In this document: piece by piece, positions 58,427 through 64,000 of the stretch
How positions within the stretch are numbered: the first letter of the stretch is position 1
Layout of the letters: each line of letters starts with the position of its first letter
From: Streptacidiphilus melanogenes
GTDB taxonomy: Bacteria; Actinomycetota; Actinomycetes; Streptomycetales; Streptomycetaceae
Reading direction: 5' to 3'
Assembly (NCBI RefSeq): GCF_000787835.1
Contig: NZ_BBPP01000003.1
Coordinates: forward strand, 101,411-165,410
Length of the DNA: 64,000 nucleotides
Program-made: the position numbers and the translations under genes
Notes under the pieces: model-generated
What the model was told of the DNA's origin: nothing
The model's input: only the letters and a program-made list of their open reading frames with translations
Database searches by the model: none

Positions 58427-61108
58427 GTGGACAACAGGTACGAGGCCTACGCCTACGCCGACCCGCTGTTCTACGACTCACCCGTGCGGTGGGGCGCCGT
58501 GGAGGAGTTCGCTGCTGCGGGCAGACCACTGCCGGACGGATGGGAGCGCGTGGACTTCGACGGGTGGACGCTGCTGCGGCCGGCCGGCGTCGCACTGCCG
58601 CCCCAGGGCTGGAAGGTGCACGTCTCCGCCTCGCTGGACGACGCCGAGCCGGTGCTCGAACGCGTCCGCGCCTACTGCCTGCAGGCCCGGATCACCTTCA
58701 AGTTCCTGCGTGGCCTGCCGATGCTCCAGCTGCAGAACTCCAAGTACGCACCCCGCGGCTCCAGCGGCAAGTTCTGCGCCCTCTACCCGTGCGACGAGGG
58801 CGAGTTGGAGCGATGTCTCACCGACCTCGACCAGGCACTGGCCGGTCGCGCCGGGCCCTACATCCTCAGCGACCTCCGGTGGCGGCAGGGCCCGCTCTAC
58901 CTGCGCTACGGCGGCTTCGTCCCCCGTCACGTCACGGGAGCCGACGGAGAGCGGCGGCTCGCGCTGGAGACACCCGACGGCCGGCTCGTCCCCGATGTGC
59001 GAGGGCCGGGATTCTCCGTGCCGTCGTGGGCGCCGATACCGGACTTCGTCGCGGCGGCGATGCGCGAGCGGGCCGCCCGACGGAACGACGCCCTGCCCTA
59101 CACCGTCGAGCGGGTGCTTCACTTCTCCAACGCCGGAGGCGTCTATCTCGCCCACCGCGACGACGGCACGGAACCGGCCGACCAAGTGGTGCTGAAGGAG
59201 GCCCGCCCTTTTGCCGGGCTCGACCAGCGCGGCGAGGACGCCGTCACCAGGCTGCGCCACGAACGCGACATCCTGGAGCGGCTGAGCGGCCTGCCCGGAG
59301 TGCCGGTCCTGCACGAGCTGCTGAAGGTGTGGGAACACGAGTTCCTCGTAGAGGAGTTCGTGCCCGGGCTGTCGCTCAACCAGTGGCTCGGCGCGCACTA
59401 CCCGCTCGTCCGCCCGGGGGCTGACGCCGACGAGGTCGCCGACTACACGCGCCGCGCCCTGGACCTGATCGGCCGGATCGAGGGGACGCTGCAGGAGATC
59501 CACGCACGTGGCGTCGTGTTCGGGGACCTGCACCCGCGCAACGTCATCGTCGGGCCCGACGACCGGACCTGCTTCATCGACTTCGAACTCGCCAGCCCTG
59601 CAGAATCGTTCGTCCGTCCCGCGCTCGGTGCAGCAGGCTTCACCGCGCCGCTGGGCCGCACCGGAGCGGACCTCGACCACTACGCGGCGGCCGCGCTGCG
59701 CCTGTGGATGTTCCTGCCCCTGGCTCAACTCACCGCCCTGGACCCGGGAAAGGCGGCGGAGCTCGCCGACGCCATCGAGGACCGGTTCCCGGTGCCGCCC
59801 GGATTCACCGACGACATCCGCCGCCTGCTCGGCCCCGCCGACGGGGACGGCCGGCGACCGCGTCCGCAGATCGGACAGCGCCGCGTGGAGGTCCGGGCGC
59901 TGCTCACCGTCCCAGAGGCGGAGTGGCCGCGCCTGCGCGACGCGCTCGCACGCGGAATCGACGCGATGGCGACACCGGACCGCACCGACCGGCTCTTCCC
60001 AGGGGACGTCGCCCAGTTCGGTCCCGGCGGCGGGCTCGGCCTGGCGCACGGCGCCGCGGGCGTCCTGTACGCGCTGCACGTCACCGGCGCCGCGATCGAC
60101 CCCGGGCACGTCGAGTGGCTGGTCCGCGCCTCCCGCACGGCCGAGGCCAGGCCAGGTCTCTACACCGGCGGCCACGGTGTGGCCTACGCGCTCGACCTGC
60201 TCGGCGAGCGGCAAGCGGCCCTCGATCTGATGGACCGTCTCAGCAAGGCGGCCGGAGACGGCGACGAGGCGCCGGGCGGCGGGCCTGCCGTCCCGGGGCT
60301 GGGCGCAGGCTCTGCCGGTGTCGCACTCACCCTGCTGCACTTCGCCGACGCGGACGGGCCGCACCGGCTCGACCTCGCCGTCCGTCTCGCCTGCCATGCC
60401 GCCGACAGCCTCACCACGCCGGACAGCACCGCCCCGGACGGCCCCGCCCCGGGCGGCCCGGGCAGCACCGGCCGACCCCGGACCGGGCTCTTCGTCGGCC
60501 GGGCGGGCGTGGCGCTGGCCCTCGTGCGCCTCTTCGAGCACACCGGTGACCCGTCCCTGCTCGACCGCGCCGAGCGGCTGCTGGGGCAGGACCTGGACCG
60601 GTGCGCCCTCATGCCGGACGGCACGTTGCAGACCCCGGACGGCACCCGCACCCTGCCGTACTTGGAGACCGGAAGCACCGGAATCGGCCTGGCCCTCGAA
60701 GCCCTGCTCACCCACCGCCCCGAGAGCCCGACGGCCGCCCTGCGCCCGCAGATCGTGCTCGCCGCCCAACCCGAGTTCGTCATCCAGTCGGGGCTGTTCA
60801 ACGGCCGGGCGGGCCTGCTCGGCTACCTCGCCCTCACACAGCGGGCCGACCAGCGAGCCGAACTGCGGGCCGAACTGCGGGCCGACGGGCGGGCTGCGCC
60901 GGCCGTCGACCGCCACCGCCGGCTGCTGGCCCTGCACCAGATCTCCTACCACGGCGAACCCGCCTACCCCGGGGACCAGTTGCTGCGACTATCCGCGGAT
61001 CTGGCCACCGGATCAGCCGGCGTGCTGCTCGCCCTGGGCACCGCCCTGGCCGGAACGCCGTTCCTGCCCTGGACCTCGGCTCCGGCCCGCTCGGCCACCA
61101 CGGGCTGA
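58427..61108 (+). CDS. class III lanthionine synthetase LanKC (RamC-like)
   Basis: 893 aa. Makes labionin or lanthionine rings in the precursor encoded just downstream. Domains: lyase-like N-terminus (about 1-200, FKFLRGLPMLQLQNSKYAPRGSSGKFC); Ser/Thr kinase-like middle (HARGVVFGDLHPRNVIVGPD and FIDFELASPAES, catalytic D-x-x-x-x-N and DFE); and a cyclase-like C-terminus with several Gly-rich repeats (GLAHGAAGVLYALH, GLGAGSAGVALTLL, GLFNGRAGLLGYL). The Cys-Cys-His zinc ligands of LanC and class IV are absent, as expected for class III. GTG 58427 follows AGGAGG at 8 nt. Confidence 0.95.
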   Translation: MDNRYEAYAYADPLFYDSPVRWGAVEEFAAAGRPLPDGWERVDFDGWTLLRPAGVALPPQGWKVHVSASLDDAEPVLERVRAYCLQARITFKFLRGLPMLQLQNSKYAPRGSSGKFCALYPCDEGELERCLTDLDQALAGRAGPYILSDLRWRQGPLYLRYGGFVPRHVTGADGERRLALETPDGRLVPDVRGPGFSVPSWAPIPDFVAAAMRERAARRNDALPYTVERVLHFSNAGGVYLAHRDDGTEPADQVVLKEARPFAGLDQRGEDAVTRLRHERDILERLSGLPGVPVLHELLKVWEHEFLVEEFVPGLSLNQWLGAHYPLVRPGADADEVADYTRRALDLIGRIEGTLQEIHARGVVFGDLHPRNVIVGPDDRTCFIDFELASPAESFVRPALGAAGFTAPLGRTGADLDHYAAAALRLWMFLPLAQLTALDPGKAAELADAIEDRFPVPPGFTDDIRRLLGPADGDGRRPRPQIGQRRVEVRALLTVPEAEWPRLRDALARGIDAMATPDRTDRLFPGDVAQFGPGGGLGLAHGAAGVLYALHVTGAAIDPGHVEWLVRASRTAEARPGLYTGGHGVAYALDLLGERQAALDLMDRLSKAAGDGDEAPGGGPAVPGLGAGSAGVALTLLHFADADGPHRLDLAVRLACHAADSLTTPDSTAPDGPAPGGPGSTGRPRTGLFVGRAGVALALVRLFEHTGDPSLLDRAERLLGQDLDRCALMPDGTLQTPDGTRTLPYLETGSTGIGLALEALLTHRPESPTAALRPQIVLAAQPEFVIQSGLFNGRAGLLGYLALTQRADQRAELRAELRADGRAAPAVDRHRRLLALHQISYHGEPAYPGDQLLRLSADLATGSAGVLLALGTALAGTPFLPWTSAPARSATTG

Positions 61109-61196
61109 GCCGGACACCCCCTCGGGGACGCGCGTTCCGCGCTCCCCCCACCGACTCCCGGCCATCGGGGCCGGGCGAACAGAAGGAGGAACCACC

Positions 61197-61337
61197 ATGT
61201 CCATCCTCGACCTGCAGACGATGGAGCTGCCGACGGACGACGCGGCGCCGATCGACGACACGCTCGCCAGCGTCAACAGCACCCTCAGCGTGCTGAACTG
61301 CACGAACAGCACGGTCAGCACGATCGCCTGCCTGTGA
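61197..61337 (+). CDS. class III lanthipeptide precursor, SapB/RamS-like
   Basis: 46 aa. Leader MSILDLQTMELP carries the ILxLQ element that class III synthetases recognise. The core has two S-x2-S-x3-C units: STLSVLNC (28-35) and STVSTIAC (38-45). This is the same topology as SapB, whose RamS core has SRASLLLC and SSLSITTC, so two labionin or lanthionine rings are predicted. AGGAGG precedes the ATG. The mature peptide would be hydrophobic, Thr/Val-rich and amphiphilic, fitting a morphogenetic surfactant for aerial hyphae. It is 88 bp downstream of lanKC. Confidence 0.93.
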   Translation: MSILDLQTMELPTDDAAPIDDTLASVNSTLSVLNCTNSTVSTIACL

Positions 61338-61343
61338 CCCGTC

Positions 61344-61445
61344 GTCACCCCGCCCGCGCGGCGAGGTGACCTGGGCGGCCGGACCTACCCTCACCTGGGC
61401 CGGCCGCCCCCAGGTCCGGGACGGAGACCCTCCGTCCCGGACCTG
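61344..61445 (+). terminator. array of three hairpins between precursor and exporter genes
   Basis: Hairpin 1: GTCACC/GGTGAC (61344-61370). Hairpin 2: GGGCGGCCGG (61373-61382) with 61400-61409. Hairpin 3: perfect 16-bp arms 61411-61426 and 61430-61445 with an ACC loop. The array may act as a partial terminator or as a 3' stabiliser that raises precursor mRNA over exporter mRNA. Confidence 0.75.
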
Positions 61446-61505
61446 CCCCGCTGTGCCGACGCGTCCGCCGAGGCCGTGCCCGTGCCCCGTGACCGCGAGG
61501 TGTCC

Positions 61506-63395
61506 GTGACCGACCTGCCCGCGCCCCCCGCCGGACCCTCCCCGCAACCGCAACCGCAACCGCAACCTCAACCGCAATCCCAACCGGGACTGCACGCCCG
61601 GCCCGACCCCGACCCCGAGTCCGAGCCCGAGCCCCTCCCGGCGCCGGAACCGGAACCGTTCAGGCTGCTGCGCGAACTCGTCCGACACCCCGGCCGCCTC
61701 GGCACCGCCCTGCTCCTCGCCCTGGCCTCGACCGCGGCCTCGCTGGCGCTTCCGTTGCTGGTCCGGCAGGTCATCACCGACTTCGCCGACCACCGCTCCC
61801 TGGTCACCGTGGTGTCGCTGCTGGCGATCGCCGCCGTCGCCGGAGCCGCGACACAGGCCGCGTCCGGCTCCCTCATGGCGCGGATCGGCGAGGACCTGGT
61901 GTACCGCCTGCGCACCCGGCTCATGGCCCACTGCCTGCGGCTTCCCCTCGCGACCGTCCGGGCGCAGGGCGCAGGCGACGTCACCTCGCGGCTCACCTCC
62001 GACGCCGTCTTGCTGCGCCAGACCGTCGACACGGCCGGCCAGCTGCCGCTCTCGGTGCTGACCGTGGCGGCCACCCTGGCCGTGATGGCCTGGATCGACT
62101 GGGTGCTGACGGCCGTCACCCTGTGCGCGCTCGGGGCGCTGACCGGGTTGGTGCTGCTGATCGTGCGGCGGATGCGAGCGGGGACGAGCGGCCAGCAGAG
62201 CGCCATCGGCCGCGTCGCACAGCGCTTCACCGCCGATCTGGCCGCGCTGTCCACCATCAAGGCGTACCAGGCGGAGGACCTCGCCGCGCGCGCCCTGGCG
62301 GAGGAGGCGGACGAGCTGAGGCGGCTCTCGCTGAGGACGGGCACGCTCGGGGCGCTGCTGCCCGCCGCACTGACCCTCGGCAACCAGCTCGCGATGATCG
62401 CCGTGATCCTCACCGGCGGCGCCCGGATGGCAGCGGGGGAGCTGCAGGCGGGCTCCTTCGCGGCCTTCCTGCTCTACCTGCTGCAGGCCGTCCCTTCGGT
62501 CAACACCCTGGCCACCGCCTTCGGCAGGCTCCAGGCCGGGCTGGCCGCCCGCGACCGCTGCAACGACCTGCTGCGGCTCCCTCCCGAGGCCGACGCCGAC
62601 CCGCGGTGCGACGCCCCGTCCCCGACACCCGGCTCCGCGTCCGTCGTCTTCACGGACGTCCGCTTCACTCATGCCGGAGCCGACCACCCCGCCCTGCGGG
62701 ACCTCTCCTTCAGCGCCCCGCGCACCGGCCTGACCGCGGTCGTCGGGCCTTCCGGCGCGGGAAAGAGCACCACGCTGTCGCTGATCGAGGCGTTCGTCCG
62801 GCCCCGTTCGGGGACGATCACCCTCCTCGGCCACGACCTGCGCCGCTGGCCGCTGCACGCGCTCAGGTCCCGCATCGCCTACGTGGACCAGGAGTTCACG
62901 CTGCTCCAGGCAACCGTTCGGGACAACCTGCAGCTGGGACGGAGCAGCGCGGCGAGCGACGGGCAGCTCGTGGACGCGCTCGACGCCGTCGGGCTGCGCG
63001 CCGACATCGCCCGGCTGCCCGCCGGGCTCGACACCCTCCTCGGACGCGGGACCGACCTGTCGGGGGGCCAGCGCCAGCGCATGGCGCTGGCCCGCGCGCT
63101 GCTCTCCGAGGCCGACGTCGTGCTGCTGGACGAGCCCACCAGCCAGCTGGACGCCCTCAACGAACTGCGCTTCCGCACGTTGGCCGAGACCCTGGCCCGG
63201 AGCCGGGCCGTGATCGTGGTCGCCCACCGTCTCTCCACCGTCCGGCACGCGGACCACGTCGTCCTGATGCACCAGGGCGAGGTGGTCGACGCCGCCGACC
63301 ACCCGACCCTGATGGCCCGCTGCGGTCTCTACCGCGAGCTCGTCGCCGCCCAGACCACGGCGGAGGCGGGGACGAACCCCGCCGCCGCGCGTTGA
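61506..63395 (+). CDS. ABC exporter with fused membrane and ATPase domains
   Basis: 629 aa. The N-terminus (about 1-50) is a Pro/Gln/Glu-rich tail built from a CCGCAA-type hexamer repeat. Six membrane helices follow (GTALLLALASTAASLALPLLVRQVI onward). The ATPase has GPSGAGKST, FTLLQATVRDNLQLG, LSGGQRQRMALARALL, ADVVLLDEPTSQLD and VVAHRLSTVRHAD. It is the only exporter gene here, whereas the ram locus has two (RamA, RamB), so a homodimer is expected. GTG 61506 is chosen over GTG 61476 because of GAGGTG at 4 nt. It exports the processed lanthipeptide. Confidence 0.92.
   Translation: MTDLPAPPAGPSPQPQPQPQPQPQSQPGLHARPDPDPESEPEPLPAPEPEPFRLLRELVRHPGRLGTALLLALASTAASLALPLLVRQVITDFADHRSLVTVVSLLAIAAVAGAATQAASGSLMARIGEDLVYRLRTRLMAHCLRLPLATVRAQGAGDVTSRLTSDAVLLRQTVDTAGQLPLSVLTVAATLAVMAWIDWVLTAVTLCALGALTGLVLLIVRRMRAGTSGQQSAIGRVAQRFTADLAALSTIKAYQAEDLAARALAEEADELRRLSLRTGTLGALLPAALTLGNQLAMIAVILTGGARMAAGELQAGSFAAFLLYLLQAVPSVNTLATAFGRLQAGLAARDRCNDLLRLPPEADADPRCDAPSPTPGSASVVFTDVRFTHAGADHPALRDLSFSAPRTGLTAVVGPSGAGKSTTLSLIEAFVRPRSGTITLLGHDLRRWPLHALRSRIAYVDQEFTLLQATVRDNLQLGRSSAASDGQLVDALDAVGLRADIARLPAGLDTLLGRGTDLSGGQRQRMALARALLSEADVVLLDEPTSQLDALNELRFRTLAETLARSRAVIVVAHRLSTVRHADHVVLMHQGEVVDAADHPTLMARCGLYRELVAAQTTAEAGTNPAAAR
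61542..61583 (+). repeat. hexanucleotide repeat encoding Pro-Gln
   Basis: Seven units: CCGCAA four times exactly, then CCTCAA, CCGCAA and TCCCAA. It encodes the Pro-Gln run near the start of the exporter. Because each unit is 6 nt, slippage changes length but not frame. Confidence 0.85.
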
Positions 63396-63472
63396 CGGCC
63401 AGGCGGGCGCCGACCCCCGTCCGGCGCCCGCCCGCGCGCCCCCGCCCGCGCATCCCGCCTGCTCGATTCGCG

Positions 63473-63950
63473 TCAGGCGGCCCGGCGGGTCATGTACATG
63501 TGCCAGTTGGTGACCCAGGTCTCGCCGCCGTCCACGGAGAAGGCCTGCTCCCAATGGGCGCCGTTCTCGGTGATCTCCGACCAGACGTAGCGGACCTGCA
63601 CCTTGCGGCCCTCGTACTTGTCGTCTCCGTGGAAGACGCCGGTGCCGTCCGGCTGGAACCCGCCGACCACCGGCGGAAAGAGCGTGCCGGTGCGCGAGCT
63701 CGCCCAGTACAGCGACCACGCGTCGGCCGCCGGGTCGTACAGCCGCAGGGTCATGCCCGCGGAGCCCCTGGTCGGGAACTCGATCTCGTCGAAGCTGGCC
63801 CGCCCGTCGAAGTGGGCGGAGGCGTGCGTGACGCCGGGGAACTCCTGCCAGTGGTCCTCGCCCTCGCTCGGGTCCAGGAAGTCCTTGCGCTGACGGTTGA
63901 CGACGTCGTAGGTGCCGGTGAAGAAGCCGAAGCCGGTGCTGTTGTCCATG
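63473..63950 (-). CDS. DUF1579-like protein
   Basis: 158 aa from ATG 63950 (GTG 63958 is an alternative). FGFFTGTYDVVNRQRKDFLDPSEGEDHWQEFPG, DGRASFDEIEFPTRGSAGMTLRLYDPAADAWSLYWASSRTGTLFPPVVGGF and VWSEITENGAHWEQAFSVDGGETWVTNWHMYMTR are typical of the DUF1579 beta-barrel family. Function unknown. The -10 TAGCGT lies 7 nt before the ATG and no ribosome site is present, so it is probably leaderless. The promoter overlaps a perfect inverted repeat matching that of the NIPSNAP gene. Such genes are often next to a TetR gene; the neighbour lies beyond the window. Confidence 0.8.
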
Positions 63951-63956
63951 CCGAGC

Positions 63957-63994
63957 ACGCTAGGACGGGTCCACTGACATCAACTGTCAGTGGA
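63957..63994 (-). promoter_or_regulatory. CTGACA-N5-TGTCAG operator and leaderless promoter
   Basis: On the minus strand TCCACTGACA, spacer GTTGA, TGTCAGTGGA (63994-63970) forms perfect 10-bp arms. TAGCGT (63962-63957) begins 11 nt after the TGTCAG core and lies 7 nt before ATG 63950. The core, the spacing and the leaderless layout equal those at 47764-47802. Confidence 0.7.
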
Positions 63995-64000
63995 GTCGGA

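Noticed and set aside
60834-63719. 961-codon open frame on - across the lanthipeptide cluster
   Set aside because: It opposes LanKC, the precursor and the ABC exporter, all with clear motifs; its composition is repetitive Gly/Arg/Gln.

Overview
The window is high-GC actinobacterial chromosome with short intergenic gaps, frequent ATGA/GTGA start-stop overlaps and many GTG starts. WhiB, DUF3099, DUF4328 and DUF6528 proteins, Tat-exported enzymes and a RamS/RamC-type lanthipeptide locus point to the family Streptomycetaceae. Two adjacent pepstatin-insensitive acid peptidases (S53 and G1) would suit an acid-soil member such as Streptacidiphilus or Kitasatospora; that genus guess is inference. No rRNA, tRNA, CRISPR array or intact mobile element was seen.

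Left part (1-16 kb): a Tat-secreted GH55-type beta-1,3-glucanase behind a LacI-type palindrome, an MpaB-type oxygenase, a PRC-barrel protein and a WhiB regulator. Next comes a conserved SigK module: sigK-rskA faces a coupled fatty-acid modification operon (FAD oxidoreductase, DUF1365, cyclopropane-synthase-like methyltransferase, DUF1295), with a sequence matching the SigK promoter consensus between them. It is followed by an ArsR/SRPBCC operon with paired operators, a PadR-ABC transporter operon, and a 36-bp perfect palindrome.

Middle (16-41 kb): regulator-transporter pairs (MFS with ArsR/DUF5937; DHA2 MFS with TetR; alpha/beta hydrolase with MarR), small secreted proteins, the S53 and G1 acid peptidases, a class F sortase operon starting with a His-rich secreted peptide, a Tat protein (DUF6528) whose signal is broken by a G8 run, a B-type lectin, and a MarC protein. 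A SAM methyltransferase, an SDR lacking its YxxxK pair and a GNAT enzyme also lie here.

Catabolic block (41-47.7 kb): hydrolase, MFS, TauD/TfdA dioxygenase, quinone oxidoreductase and a BKACE-type beta-keto acid cleavage enzyme on one strand, with an AraC regulator at the head. It reads as an uncharacterised uptake-and-degradation pathway.

Right part (47.7-64 kb): NIPSNAP protein, a triply frameshifted SseB-like relic, histidine phosphatase, pyroglutamyl peptidase, pentapeptide-repeat and Nudix proteins, an FMN glutamate-synthase-like enzyme, an S41 protease, and an orphan toxin-like protein with an eCIS-type N-terminal motif and a protein-glutaminase-like C-terminus. It ends with a SapB-like class III lanthipeptide cluster (LanKC, two-ring precursor, hairpin array, single ABC exporter) and a DUF1579-like gene. 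The NIPSNAP and DUF1579-like genes, 16 kb apart, share the same operator-promoter geometry.
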